Source: Pseudovibrio sp. Alg231-02 (lineage in GTDB: Bacteria; Pseudomonadota; Alphaproteobacteria; Rhizobiales; Stappiaceae). From it: DNA of 64,000 nt. Shown in pieces: positions 52,013 to 60,921 of this stretch. The notes under the pieces were generated by a model, which was not told where the DNA came from, ran no database searches, and saw only the letters and a list, made by a program, of their open reading frames with translations. Position 1 is the stretch's first letter; each line of letters begins with the position of its first letter. Location of the stretch: NCBI RefSeq assembly GCF_900143565.1, contig NZ_FREX01000012.1, forward strand, positions 62,001 through 126,000, in the 5' to 3' direction. The translations under genes were made by a program, and so were the position numbers.

Positions 52013-53032
52013 TCAAAAATGCCTGAAACCCGCAGCCCCGTGAAACGCATAGGTCTCGCCATTCAGGCTCAAAGCAATCTCTTTCTTGGAAACATCAACA
52101 GCACCTAGCACACCAATCTGAACACAGCGCAAACCAGCTTCCTGAAGTGCCACTTCAAAAGCCTCTGCATTCTCAGGCATCACAGCAGCAAGAATCTCGT
52201 AGTCATCCCCGCCCGTAATCGCTGTCTCAAGAAACGCAGCATCCTTTGCAATCATTGAAGAAGCAGCGTCAGACAGTGGAACACTTTCCAGCTTCACTGA
52301 GGCCTGCACCTGCGATGTCCGGCACATATGTCCCAGATCAGCAACCAACCCGTCAGACACATCCATCGCAGCAACCGCATAATCACGAAGCGCTTGAGCA
52401 GCACCAACACGAGGCTGCGGCAGCAAATAACGGTTTAGGAGGAAATCACGTTGCTCAGCAGAGAGCTCAAGCTTATCTGCGAGTTCATCATCAAGACGCA
52501 ACTTCAGGCCAAGTGCGGCATCACCAATGGTGCCGGTCACATAGAGCAGTGCACCTGCAACAGCCTCATTGCGCCGAACCACCTGCCCCGTTGGCACCTG
52601 ACCAAACGCAGTGATGGAAAGCAGCGGCCCTTGCGGGCAGGAAATCGTATCACCGCCAAGAAGGTCAATCTGGAACTGATCCTGAACCAGCTTCAAACCG
52701 CGGCAAAACTCAGCAACCCACTCTTCACCGATGTCCTTGGATAGCCCAAGGCCCAGCAGATACCCCTTAGGCTCAGCACCTTTTGCCGCCAGATCCGAAA
52801 GGTTCACGCCAAGCGCTTTTTGCGCGATTTCAAAGGGAGGGTCGTTTTCAAAAAAATGAACCCCTGCCATCAGCATGTCTTTGGTTACAACCAAATCACA
52901 TCCGGTGTCAGGGGCAAATACAGCAGCATCATCTTGCAGATGCACAGCACCCGCGCTGGTGGCGAGCGGCGCAAAATAGCGCTCAATAAGCGAGAACTCT
53001 CCCGGTCTGGAACTGGCAGCTCTCTCGCTCAT
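52013..53032 (-). CDS. thiL: Thiamine-monophosphate kinase
   Basis: A 339-residue enzyme that phosphorylates thiamine monophosphate to the active diphosphate. AIR synthase-like folds are visible: EFSLIERYFAPLA, LQDDAAVFAPD (about residues 37-47), ALGVNLSDLAAKGAEPKGYL (about 85-104, metal and ATP loops), LGGDTISCPQGPLLS (about 140), and AMDVSDGLVADLGHM (about 220). Length is normal for ThiL. It lies 3 nt downstream of nusB, the usual alphaproteobacterial order. Confidence 0.96.
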   Translation of the reverse strand: MSERAASSRPGEFSLIERYFAPLATSAGAVHLQDDAAVFAPDTGCDLVVTKDMLMAGVHFFENDPPFEIAQKALGVNLSDLAAKGAEPKGYLLGLGLSKDIGEEWVAEFCRGLKLVQDQFQIDLLGGDTISCPQGPLLSITAFGQVPTGQVVRRNEAVAGALLYVTGTIGDAALGLKLRLDDELADKLELSAEQRDFLLNRYLLPQPRVGAAQALRDYAVAAMDVSDGLVADLGHMCRTSQVQASVKLESVPLSDAASSMIAKDAAFLETAITGGDDYEILAAVMPENAEAFEVALQEAGLRCVQIGVLGAVDVSKKEIALSLNGETYAFHGAAGFRHF

Positions 53033-53035
53033 TTT

Positions 53036-53527
53036 TTAGTCTTCGAATTCAGACTGACGCAGTTCGCGAGCCAGACGGTTCATAATACCGTTGACCAGAC
53101 GTGCCTCATCTCCATCATAGAAGGACTTCGTCACATCAATGTATTCATTGATGATAACGCGGGCCGGAACGTCTTTTTTACGCAAAAACTCAGCACAACC
53201 AACACGAAGGATCGCACGCAAAGTGGTGTCGATACGCTTCAGTGGCCAATCTTCAGAAAGCGCTGTGTGAATGCGAGGATCAATACGCAGCTGATCCTCA
53301 AACACCGCCTGCACCAGATCACGGAACCATGCCGGATCCGCATCACGGTACTGGTCGCCATCCACTTCCTGACCAAGCCGGTAAGCTTCATACTCATTCA
53401 GCACATCATTCAAACGCGCACCAGTGATTTCCATCTGATACACAGCCTGAACAGCAGCCAATCGAGCAACCCCGCGCTTATTCGCGGGTTTCACTTCGGC
53501 GTTTTTCTTGTTGTTTTCCGTTGTCAT
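53036..53527 (-). CDS. nusB: Transcription antitermination factor NusB
   Basis: A 163-residue all-helical protein that binds boxA RNA with NusE (S10) for rRNA antitermination. [18 protein letters not shown] (residues ~19-36) is the RNA-binding N-terminal helix; [20 protein letters not shown] and [34 protein letters not shown] are the conserved core. It lies 8 nt downstream of ribH and 3 nt upstream of thiL in one operon. Confidence 0.96.
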   Translation of the reverse strand: MTTENNKKNAEVKPANKRGVARLAAVQAVYQMEITGARLNDVLNEYEAYRLGQEVDGDQYRDADPAWFRDLVQAVFEDQLRIDPRIHTALSEDWPLKRIDTTLRAILRVGCAEFLRKKDVPARVIINEYIDVTKSFYDGDEARLVNGIMNRLARELRQSEFED

Positions 53528-53535
53528 CCTAAACC

Positions 53536-53985
53536 TTACACACCGAACCGGTCGCGCACGTCAATCATAGCAAGACAAGCTTCAGCAGCACCGCCGCCCT
53601 TGTTCTTTTTAGAAACGCTTGCGCGCGCCCATGCCTGATCATCGCTCTCAACTGTCTGGATGCCGTTACCAACTGCAACGTTTGCATCCACAGAAAGATC
53701 CATGATCGCACGAGCCGACTCGTTAGAAACGATGTCGTAATGGGTTGTTTCACCGCGAATTACAACACCGAGCAATACAAAACCGTCATAATCTGCGTCG
53801 CCATTTTCCATTGCGGTTAACGCCATGGAAAGCGCAGCAGGAATTTCGAGCACACCTGGCACAGCCAGTCGAGAGATTTTCGCTCCTTCACGGTCCAGCA
53901 CATCTGAAGCACCTTCATAAAGGGCATCAGCCAGATCTTCGTAAAACCGTGCTTCAATAACAAGAATGTGCGGAACGGCGCTCAT
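53536..53985 (-). CDS. ribH: 6,7-dimethyl-8-ribityllumazine synthase
   Basis: A 149-residue enzyme that joins 5-amino-6-ribitylaminouracil with dihydroxybutanone phosphate in the next-to-last riboflavin step. [27 protein letters not shown] (the strand that forms the active-site loop), [19 protein letters not shown] (His acid-base, about residue 82-83), and [18 protein letters not shown] are typical. ATTAGGAGA lies about 7 nt upstream of the ATG. It lies 156 nt after ribE, with a leader hairpin between. Confidence 0.95.
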   Translation of the reverse strand: MSAVPHILVIEARFYEDLADALYEGASDVLDREGAKISRLAVPGVLEIPAALSMALTAMENGDADYDGFVLLGVVIRGETTHYDIVSNESARAIMDLSVDANVAVGNGIQTVESDDQAWARASVSKKNKGGGAAEACLAMIDVRDRFGV

Positions 53986-54050
53986 TTAATTTCTCCTAAT
54001 GCCAACCTCATCTTTTCACTGAGAAATCAGCAAAGATGGGTTAAGGCCAC

Positions 54051-54067
54051 GGGTACGGACAGTACCC
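54051..54067 (-). other. Leader hairpin upstream of ribH
   Basis: GGGTAC and GTACCC form a perfect 6-bp stem with loop of 5 nt, extended by weaker CAC/GTG pairs, about 66-82 nt before the ribH start. It is in the ribE-ribH gap. No FMN riboswitch consensus (AGGGGCAGGG...) was seen. Confidence 0.4.
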
Positions 54068-54141
54068 ACGTATGTGCGCTCAGGAACCACGCCCCAAGCG
54101 AAATGTCCAGTTATTTCCTGCGGAAGATTTTGGCTATAAGG

Positions 54142-54765
54142 CTATTTTGCAATTTCTGCAAGGCTTGGAAACTCAGCAAGACGCGCAACGTACCGTGCCA
54201 TCATGTCAACTTCCAAGTTTACCTCATCCCCCTGCGCTCTGTCGGACCATGTGGTCACCTCCAGAGTGTGTGGAATAAGGAAGACAGAAAACGTATTTCC
54301 TTCAGCCTCGTTCACCGTCAAAGAGGTGCCATCCAACCCCACGGATCCCTTCTTCGGGATAAACCGCGCGAACTCTGGTGCACACTCAAATTTCAGATAA
54401 ACGCTCTCAGGGTGTTCGGTCCGCTCAACAATGGTCGCCTTACCATCCACATGCCCCAGAACCAGGTGACCACCCAGCTCAGCGCCCATGGAAAGGGAAC
54501 GCTCCAGATTGACCCGCTTGCCCACGCTCCACTCAGCAACAGTTGTCAGCGCCAGCGTTTCGGCAGCCGATTCAACCGTAAACCAGTTCTGCTCGCCATC
54601 ACGACCTTTCGCAACAACAGTGTGGCAAACGCCGGAACAGGCAATAGATGCACCAATATCGATCCCGTCAGGATCGTAAACAGTACCAATTTTTGTCCGC
54701 TGACCTGCAGCAATCTGCTCCAGCTCAAGGATTGTTCCAACGTCACTAACGATGCCCGTAAACAC
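54142..54765 (-). CDS. ribE: Riboflavin synthase (alpha subunit)
   Basis: A 207-residue enzyme that dismutates two lumazine molecules to riboflavin plus the uracil. It has two homologous lumazine-binding halves: MFTGIVSDVGTILELEQ to residue ~95, then VEGD.. to the end, with MGAELGGHLVLGHVDG joining and KKGSVGLDGTSLTVNEAEG in the second. The start is a GTG that directly abuts the ribD stop, giving strong coupling. It is between ribD and ribH. Confidence 0.95.
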   Translation of the reverse strand: MFTGIVSDVGTILELEQIAAGQRTKIGTVYDPDGIDIGASIACSGVCHTVVAKGRDGEQNWFTVESAAETLALTTVAEWSVGKRVNLERSLSMGAELGGHLVLGHVDGKATIVERTEHPESVYLKFECAPEFARFIPKKGSVGLDGTSLTVNEAEGNTFSVFLIPHTLEVTTWSDRAQGDEVNLEVDMMARYVARLAEFPSLAEIAK

Positions 54766-55917
54766 CTAGAACCTCTCTTTTGGCGTATACCGCCACAACA
54801 GATCTTCGCCCACAGCACGCAGCATCTGCTTGTTATAACCGTCTCGCAAACTCTCCAGCCCTTCAAATCCGAAAGGCTGGATACCATCGGACCCAATCAG
54901 ATTGGCTCCCTGGAAAATCAATAGCTCATCCACCAGATCTTGCTGAAGCAGGCCGTGCGCAAGCTCCGCACCCCCCTCAACCATAATCTGGGAGAGACCA
55001 TGCATGTAAAGCGCATCCAGTGCCTTATCAAGACATACCTTGCCATTTCTGAGGCAGTCATTGACGATAACTGTCACGCCTTCCCGCTCAAGCGCACTGA
55101 CACGATGATCCGGCGCATGTTCACCAATCACCACCCACAGGGAATTGATCTCTGCGTTTTGCACCAGCTTGGAGGAAAGCGGAATCCGGGCCTGACTATC
55201 AAACACCACCGGCTGCGGTGAGCGATGCGCCATGCCCGGCAACCGGACAGAGAGCTCAGGATCGTCTTCTAAAACCGTACCGATGCCAACAACAATGGCA
55301 TCCATCTGCGCGCGCATCGCATGCACAAGCTGACGCGACAGCGGGCTGGAGATCGCCACCTGCCCGGCCCCACGCTTGCCAATATAACCATCTTTCGACA
55401 CAGCCATCTTGAGCTGAACAAAAGGGCGCTCATTAAGGATACGGGAGATATGGCCGCGCACAGCCTGTCGGCATTCCTTTTCCAAAATCCCGATAAGGAC
55501 TTCAACGCCGCCTTCTTCAAGGATCTTCTTGCCGCGTCCGGCAACAGCAGGGTTGGGATCAGCGGTGCCATAAACAACGCGCGCCACGCCAGCCGCCACA
55601 AGCGCCCGCGCACACGGGCCAGTCCGGCCATAATGCGCACAAGGCTCAAGGGTCACGTAAGCTGTTGCGCCTTGGGCATGTTCACCGGCATCTTTGATGG
55701 CCAGCACTTCAGCGTGGGAGCCACCGGGAGGCAGAGTTGCACCCTGCCCCACAATCACAGGCCCATCACCAAAATCTTTTGTCAGGATTGCTCCAACAGG
55801 AGGGTTGGGCCACGTCCGGCCCTTTGCACGAATGCCATAGCTGATCGCCGCCGCCATAAAGCGCTCGTGCTCAACTCGTTCCTTTGCATCTAATGCTTTG
55901 TAACCAGACAAAGCCAT
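54766..55917 (-). CDS. ribD: Bifunctional diaminohydroxyphosphoribosylaminopyrimidine deaminase/reductase
   Basis: A 383-residue two-domain enzyme. The deaminase (residues ~20-165) has zinc ligands in GGSHAEVLAI and LEPCAHYGRTGPCARAL. The reductase (residues ~170-375) holds LKMAVSKDGYIG, RAQMDAIVVGIGTVLEDDP and MVEGGAELAHGLLQQ. Together they carry out two steps of riboflavin synthesis. It lies 88 nt downstream of nrdR and directly abuts ribE. Confidence 0.96.
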   Translation of the reverse strand: MALSGYKALDAKERVEHERFMAAAISYGIRAKGRTWPNPPVGAILTKDFGDGPVIVGQGATLPPGGSHAEVLAIKDAGEHAQGATAYVTLEPCAHYGRTGPCARALVAAGVARVVYGTADPNPAVAGRGKKILEEGGVEVLIGILEKECRQAVRGHISRILNERPFVQLKMAVSKDGYIGKRGAGQVAISSPLSRQLVHAMRAQMDAIVVGIGTVLEDDPELSVRLPGMAHRSPQPVVFDSQARIPLSSKLVQNAEINSLWVVIGEHAPDHRVSALEREGVTVIVNDCLRNGKVCLDKALDALYMHGLSQIMVEGGAELAHGLLQQDLVDELLIFQGANLIGSDGIQPFGFEGLESLRDGYNKQMLRAVGEDLLWRYTPKERF

Positions 55918-56005
55918 CCCCCTGCCAGCACTACAGCGTATTCCCTAAAAGAAAAGCCCGATCCTCGGAGAAATTACGCAACACAACACTGCAAAAAGCC
56001 AGAGA

Positions 56006-56491
56006 TTACGTCCGTGGCGGCATCATCAGCGGATCAACATCCGCATCGGAAAGCTCATCCAGCAGAGCCTCGAAGTCTTTGGCCTCGCGGAAATTCTTAT
56101 AAACAGAAGCGAACCGCACATAAGCCACATCGTCAAGGGTTTTCAGCCCTTCCATGACCAAATGACCAATATCTTCCGCCACAACGTCACTTTCACCGGA
56201 GCTTTCCAACTGCCGGACAAGTCCGCTCACCATACGCTCTATACGCTCAGGCTCAACAGGACGCTTGCGGGTTGCGATCAGAACAGAGCGCATCAGCTTT
56301 TCGCGATCAAAAGGTACTCGGCGCCCGTTACGCTTGATAACGGTCAGCTCGCGCAGCTGAACACGCTCAAAGGTGGTAAAACGACCACCACAAGTCTGGC
56401 AGACCCTGCGCCGACGGATAGCTGTATTATCCTCGGTCGGGCGCGAATCCTTCACCTGGGTGTCATCACCCCCGCAATATGGACAACGCAT
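56006..56491 (-). CDS. nrdR: Transcriptional repressor NrdR
   Basis: A 161-residue repressor of ribonucleotide reductase genes. The N-terminal zinc ribbon has Cys at 3, 6, 31 and 34 (MRCPYCGG ... [13 protein letters not shown]). An ATP-cone domain follows (residues ~49-139, from [19 protein letters not shown]), which senses ATP/dATP. It lies 68 nt downstream of glyA, after a hairpin, and upstream of ribD, the normal order. Confidence 0.97.
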   Translation of the reverse strand: MRCPYCGGDDTQVKDSRPTEDNTAIRRRRVCQTCGGRFTTFERVQLRELTVIKRNGRRVPFDREKLMRSVLIATRKRPVEPERIERMVSGLVRQLESSGESDVVAEDIGHLVMEGLKTLDDVAYVRFASVYKNFREAKDFEALLDELSDADVDPLMMPPRT

Positions 56492-56518
56492 CTCGCCTGC
56501 CTCCTTACTTAAACACTA

Positions 56519-56549
56519 AAGAACCGCCGAAGGGTGTCCGGCGGTTCTT
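56519..56549 (-). terminator. Hairpin between glyA and nrdR
   Basis: AAGAACCGCCG / CGGCGGTTCTT is an 11-bp perfect stem with a 9-nt loop and a short U run on the minus strand. It may end or weaken transcription from glyA into nrdR. Confidence 0.7.
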
Positions 56550-56559
56550 CTCGTTTAAA

Positions 56560-57873
56560 TTAGTTTTTGTAGATTGGGAACCGGGCAGTAAGGGCCAGTA
56601 CCTTCTCTTTGACCCGTGCTTCCACAGCTTCGTTGTCGTCAACGGAATTTGCTTTGCGCAGACCTTCCAGAACCTCGGTAATCAGCTTCCCGATTTCACG
56701 GAATTCTTCCTTACCAAACCCACGGGAAGTCCCAGCAGGTGTACCAAGGCGGATACCGGAGGTGATGGTCGGTTTCTGAGGATCAAGCGGAACACCGTTC
56801 TTGTTACAGGTGATGTTCGCACGGCCCAGAGAAATCTCTGCGTTTTTGCCGGTCAGTTCCATTGGACGCAAATCAACCAGCATCAGGTGTGTGTCCGTAC
56901 CGCCAGAAACGATATCCAGACCACCTTCAACCAGTGTCGCAGCCAGAACCTGTGCGTTTTCGACAACGTCTTTCGCGTAGGTCTTGAACTCAGGACGCAG
57001 CGCTTCACCGAAGGCAACAGCCTTACCAGCGATCACATGCATCAAAGGACCACCCTGCAGACCTGGGAAAATCGCAGAGTTGATCTTTTTCGCAATGTCA
57101 GCGTCGTTGGTCACAACCAGACCACCACGAGGACCGCGCAGGGTCTTATGGGTGGTGGATGTTGCAACATGCGCATGCGGGAACGGGCTTGGATGCTGAC
57201 CACCAGCAACAAGACCTGCAAAGTGCGCCATGTCGACCCAAAGGTAAGCGCCTACTTCGTCAGCGATTGCGCGGAACGCAGCAAAATCAATCTCACGGGA
57301 GTAAGCAGAACCGCCAGCAATGATGATCTTTGGCTGGTGTTCTTTAGCAAGCTCACGCACCTCATCCATGTTGATGTGGCCAGTTTCAGTGTTCAGGCCG
57401 TACTGAACAGCGTTGAACCACTTGCCGGACAAGTTCGGGCGAGCGCCGTGTGTCAGGTGACCACCTGCATCAAGGCTCATGCCGAGCAGAGTGTCGCCTG
57501 GTTTCGCCAAAGCAAGCAAAACAGACTGGTTGGCCTGAGAGCCGGAATTCGCCTGCACGTTAGCAAACTCACAGCCGAACAGCTCTTTTACGCGGTCGAT
57601 TGCAAGACGTTCAACGATATCGACGTATTCACAACCACCGTAGTAACGGCGACCAGGATAACCCTCGGCGTATTTGTTGGTCAGGACGGAACCCTGCGCC
57701 TCAAGCACAGCGCGAGATACAATATTTTCCGAAGCGATAAGCTCAATCTCGTTCTGCTGACGAGTAAGTTCTTTATTGATTGCCTCGAGAAGCTCTGGGT
57801 CACCAGAAGCCAGGCTACCTGTAAAAAACTCTGGGTAGAGCGGCGTCGTAATTGGATTATCCGATACGGACAT
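56560..57873 (-). CDS. glyA: Serine hydroxymethyltransferase
   Basis: A 437-residue PLP enzyme that moves the serine C3 unit to tetrahydrofolate. [16 protein letters not shown] (residues ~40-55), [14 protein letters not shown] (~76-89), the dense [12 protein letters not shown] block (~117), and [19 protein letters not shown] (PLP lysine, about residue 244) are complete, as is [13 protein letters not shown] near 370. Length is normal. GAGG lies about 6 nt upstream of the ATG. First gene of the glyA-nrdR-rib-nusB-thiL block. Confidence 0.98.
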   Translation of the reverse strand: MSVSDNPITTPLYPEFFTGSLASGDPELLEAINKELTRQQNEIELIASENIVSRAVLEAQGSVLTNKYAEGYPGRRYYGGCEYVDIVERLAIDRVKELFGCEFANVQANSGSQANQSVLLALAKPGDTLLGMSLDAGGHLTHGARPNLSGKWFNAVQYGLNTETGHINMDEVRELAKEHQPKIIIAGGSAYSREIDFAAFRAIADEVGAYLWVDMAHFAGLVAGGQHPSPFPHAHVATSTTHKTLRGPRGGLVVTNDADIAKKINSAIFPGLQGGPLMHVIAGKAVAFGEALRPEFKTYAKDVVENAQVLAATLVEGGLDIVSGGTDTHLMLVDLRPMELTGKNAEISLGRANITCNKNGVPLDPQKPTITSGIRLGTPAGTSRGFGKEEFREIGKLITEVLEGLRKANSVDDNEAVEARVKEKVLALTARFPIYKN

Positions 57874-58056
57874 AGGTGGACCTCATGACAAGGTTGGAGC
57901 AACAAACTGACGAAACGTCCCAATATCGTTTCGCATTCCCATCCCGACAAGTTGTAGCTTCGGGTCCTAGCCCATTAACATATAGGGGGTAACGAACCAA
58001 GCGTTGTTCATAGGAATTGCGCAATACTATTGCTGCCATCACCCAAAATTTATGAA

Positions 58057-58242
58057 TTACGCATCTTGAGGTTGTAATTTGCGTTCCAGCTTCCGAAGTG
58101 CCAGCTGTTTCAGATGCGACTCGCTCGCATTACGAGGCCCCACAACAAACACCTCAACACCGCTGTGAGCACAAATTGCCGTCATGCGAACAGCATTCCC
58201 AACCACGCGCGTCTCAAAATAGACCTGCCCCAACTTAGACAT
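58057..58242 (-). CDS. Small DUF6898-like protein
   Basis: A 61-residue protein, VYFETRVVGNAVRMTAICAHSG, then VFVVGPRNASESHLKQLALRKL, a pattern of a short alphaproteobacterial family (I believe DUF6898) next to glyA-type genes. Function unknown. It lies 183 nt upstream of glyA on the same strand. Clean codon use and the conserved pattern support it in spite of the short length. Confidence 0.7.
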   Translation of the reverse strand: MSKLGQVYFETRVVGNAVRMTAICAHSGVEVFVVGPRNASESHLKQLALRKLERKLQPQDA

Positions 58243-58342
58243 ATGGCCCCTCGCCTTGCTTCTCTCAGATTCGTAAGTTGCCTGCCGTTTTAGCAGGTAA
58301 AACAGCGCAGCACAGGCATACCCGCCCCCACATCCCCAAAAG

Positions 58343-58378
58343 AAAAGGGCCGCTCTGCATCTGGCAGAGACGGCCCTT
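58343..58378 (-). terminator. Intrinsic terminator after the L,D-transpeptidase gene
   Basis: AAGGGCCG-T-CTCTGC / GCAGAG-C-GGCCCTT, a 14-bp stem with one mismatch and loop CAGAT, followed on the minus strand by UUUU. It lies 25 nt after the stop. Confidence 0.88.
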
Positions 58379-58402
58379 CAAACTTGAAACTCTTGCAAAA
58401 CC

Positions 58403-59749
58403 TTACTGAGCAGAGGCCTGCGCCATCGGATCAGCACTCGCGGCGTAAAGCCCATCCTTGTCGTAGATGTCATCCCGGAAGTGAACCATACCATCGCTCA
58501 GCGCCCACGCAGTCACGTAGGACATGTGGAGCGGAATACGGCTCTTCATCTTCACATCCGTACGCTCACCTGAGTTGATGGCTGCATCCACGCGGCTGCG
58601 GGTCCAGTCTGGTGTTGTCGACCCAAGCAACCATGTCACCAGCTCACGCACGTTCTGCACACGCACACAGCCGGAGGAATGGAAGCGATAGCCCTCACCG
58701 AACAAAGACTGCTCTGGCGTATCGTGCAGATACACTTGATGGGTGTTGTTGAAGTTGATCCGGATACTGCCCATGGAGTTGCCCTCACCTGGGTCCTGCG
58801 TAAAGCGATACTGGGTCGCTTCATCCGTATTCCAGTCAATCTCCTGCCACTGCTTTTCTTTGCCATACCAGTCATAGATATGAATGTTGTTCTTCGCCAG
58901 ATACTGCGGATCCTTCTGCATCTTCGGAATCAGGTCTTTCCGGATAATGCTGACAGGAACTGTCCAGTACGGGTTGAAGTTCACTTCATAAATCGCAGAG
59001 CTGAGGATCGGAGACTGGCGATCCTGCTTGCCAACAACAGCGGTGTGGCGGGAGCGAACACGGCCATTCTCAACAACCTCAATGCGAGCTGCCGGAATGT
59101 TCACGTTCACATAGGTATCTGTCACGTTTTCAGCCAAAGCAGAAACGCGCTCCAGATTGGTCCGCAGCTGCTGCAAACGCACCTCAACAGGCACATTCAT
59201 CGCAATCACGGTTGCTCGCCCCACAACACCATCCGGTGTCAGGCCATGGCGCAACTGAAAGCGGCGAACAGCTGAATCAACGTAACTGTCAAAAACCTCA
59301 GAAACACCCGCATGCTGCGCCATGTCGCCTGAAACAATCAGGCGCTGTCGCAAAGCTGCAATTGCCGGTGCGCGCATACCAATGCGCAAAACTTTCTTGG
59401 TGGAGACCTCAGGCCAACCGCCATTGAGAGCGATACGTTCATAATCGAGAATCGCATCAATCATGTACTGGCTGGTCTGCTTGGAGATGATCGGAGCCAC
59501 AAAATCAATCTGCTCCAGAGAAGAGACGCCCTCATCAAAGGTGTCTTCCCATTCCGTGCCCTGACCAACGATAGGCTGTGTAGGAGCAACCGGCGCCGGC
59601 TGACTGACGGCTTGCTGAATGCTGCCATTATAGGAAAGCAGGTCTGGAACCTTAACCTGTGCCTGTGCAGACATCATACCTGCAGAAAGGCCCGTACTCA
59701 CAACGAGAGCCAGAGCAAACTTGCTGCGGTTTAAAAGAGGTGCCAACAC
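58403..59749 (-). CDS. L,D-transpeptidase (LdtP-like, YkuD domain)
   Basis: A 448-residue periplasmic enzyme that links meso-DAP residues of peptidoglycan. Signal peptide KFALALVVSTGLSAGMMSAQA, then a PG_binding_1 domain (IAALRQRLIVSGD to DGVVGRATVIAMN, about residues 128-186), and a YkuD domain with the catalytic FHSSGCVRVQN (His 357, Cys 361). Start is a GTG at 59749 with AGGAGA 8 nt upstream. The next gene upstream codes for an LdtR-type MarR regulator; in Liberibacter and Sinorhizobium LdtR activates ldtP in osmotic stress. Confidence 0.92.
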   Translation of the reverse strand: MLAPLLNRSKFALALVVSTGLSAGMMSAQAQVKVPDLLSYNGSIQQAVSQPAPVAPTQPIVGQGTEWEDTFDEGVSSLEQIDFVAPIISKQTSQYMIDAILDYERIALNGGWPEVSTKKVLRIGMRAPAIAALRQRLIVSGDMAQHAGVSEVFDSYVDSAVRRFQLRHGLTPDGVVGRATVIAMNVPVEVRLQQLRTNLERVSALAENVTDTYVNVNIPAARIEVVENGRVRSRHTAVVGKQDRQSPILSSAIYEVNFNPYWTVPVSIIRKDLIPKMQKDPQYLAKNNIHIYDWYGKEKQWQEIDWNTDEATQYRFTQDPGEGNSMGSIRINFNNTHQVYLHDTPEQSLFGEGYRFHSSGCVRVQNVRELVTWLLGSTTPDWTRSRVDAAINSGERTDVKMKSRIPLHMSYVTAWALSDGMVHFRDDIYDKDGLYAASADPMAQASAQ

Positions 59750-60192
59750 GAATAGTTTCTCCTAGCAATCAGTCATTCTGTAAGATTCCATGTAACTTGG
59801 TAAACAGAGACTTAACATGGCAAATCTACATGGCATTATCTTAGCAAACTCGCAAGACTTCAGCCAAAAATCGGGGAGGAACATCTGTTGGTGAATTAAA
59901 GAAAGTGATCGATCCCCTGAACAAATCAGAGTTGACAGCTTCTAAATTTACAATGCCAACAGCACTTTTTCAGCCCGAAAAGTGAGAGTGTGTATTCCCC
60001 ACTCAATGTGACCGTTTAATGGCTAATTACTCCAAGTGGGAAAAAGGTGGTTACGCAGCGAGCGTTGGTTTGCACCTAGTGCAAGAAAGCAACAATCAGC
60101 CCAACTTACTCACAGATGCCTTATCTGGAGCTGGCCCACCACCCGCAGCAATCCCGTGCAAGCTTTGCCGCAAGTCGGCCCTCATAACATGC
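59750..60192. other. Intergenic region upstream of the L,D-transpeptidase gene
   Basis: About 440 nt with no convincing gene. It holds the promoter of the L,D-transpeptidase gene, a direct repeat ACATGGCA (near 59814 and 59829), a GATCGATC box near 59908, and the palindromic candidate operator at 60070-60084. Confidence 0.5.
60070..60084. promoter_or_regulatory. Candidate LdtR operator, TTGCAC-CTA-GTGCAA
   Basis: A perfect 6+3+6 inverted repeat in the gap between the MarR regulator and the L,D-transpeptidase gene, about 320 nt upstream of the latter. Size and symmetry fit a MarR-family dimer. That LdtR binds it is inference from location. Confidence 0.5.
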
Positions 60193-60230
60193 AAAAACAC
60201 CGCCCCCGGTGCATGGAAGCGGTGTTTTTT
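60193..60230 (-). terminator. Intrinsic terminator after the LdtR-like gene
   Basis: ACACCGC (60197-60203) and GCGGTGT (60219-60225) with A and T tracts on both sides (12-bp with A/U). It lies 24 nt after the MarR-gene stop. Confidence 0.85.
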
Positions 60231-60253
60231 GAAAGCCCTGATATCGCCGAAAA

Positions 60254-60766
60254 TTAAAGACGATAGAGGATTTGATCTGTCCAGAAGCGTTCCAGACGAC
60301 GCAGGGACCGGTTCAGCTCTTCAAAGTTCTCGGTTGAGAGCTCACCAACCTGCTCAACAGAAAGAATATGACGACTGTAAAGGTCATCAACAATCTGAGC
60401 AATCTCGCGCCCTTTTTCCGTCAGGCTCACCCGCACAGAGCGGCGATCCATCTGGGAACGTTCGTGATTGATGTATCCGGTTTCAACGAGTTTCTTCAGA
60501 TTATAAGAAACGTTGGAACCAAGATAATAACCGCGAGTACGAAGCTCGCCTGCAGTCAGCTCGGCGTCGCCAATGTTGAAAAGAAGCAGCGCCTGAACGC
60601 TGTTCACATCGGAACGACCCATCCGGTCAAACTCATCTTTAATGACGTCAAGAAGACGACGATGCAGACGCTCGATGAGCGTCAGTGCCTCGAGGTATGC
60701 AGGCTTCAGCCCTACCGTTTCTTCTTCTTGCGCCAAGACCTCAACGGCCCTGTTTGTATTGATCAT
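60254..60766 (-). CDS. ldtR: MarR-family regulator, LdtR type
   Basis: A 170-residue winged-helix regulator. The central AELTAGELRTRGYYLGSNVSYNLKKLV (recognition helix) and DRRSVRVSLTEKGREIA (wing) are nearly the same as in LdtR, the Liberibacter activator of the L,D-transpeptidase gene (from memory of that family). The start at 60766 (GAGG 9 nt upstream) is preferred; the frame is open to 60787. Neighbour: the L,D-transpeptidase gene downstream, with a perfect palindrome between. Confidence 0.88.
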   Translation of the reverse strand: MINTNRAVEVLAQEEETVGLKPAYLEALTLIERLHRRLLDVIKDEFDRMGRSDVNSVQALLLFNIGDAELTAGELRTRGYYLGSNVSYNLKKLVETGYINHERSQMDRRSVRVSLTEKGREIAQIVDDLYSRHILSVEQVGELSTENFEELNRSLRRLERFWTDQILYRL

Positions 60767-60921
60767 CTGGTTGCGCCTCATGTCCATATTTTTCGTGCGT
60801 TCGTATTTTTATCAGCACTTGAAGCAAATTTACGCGACCGCTTCTAAGAACCGCTTAAGAGACACGATGAATTATTTCTTAATCACTAGCAAGCGTGTAG
60901 ACCTTTCCGTTAACCCTCTGT

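Noticed and set aside
56479-57888. 469-residue open frame on the plus strand across glyA
   Set aside because: Antisense shadow of the strongly conserved serine hydroxymethyltransferase; no ribosome site or motif.
60019-60471. 150-residue plus-strand open frame across the ldtR terminator and gene end
   Set aside because: It crosses a terminator and the 3' half of ldtR and has low-complexity content; no motif.
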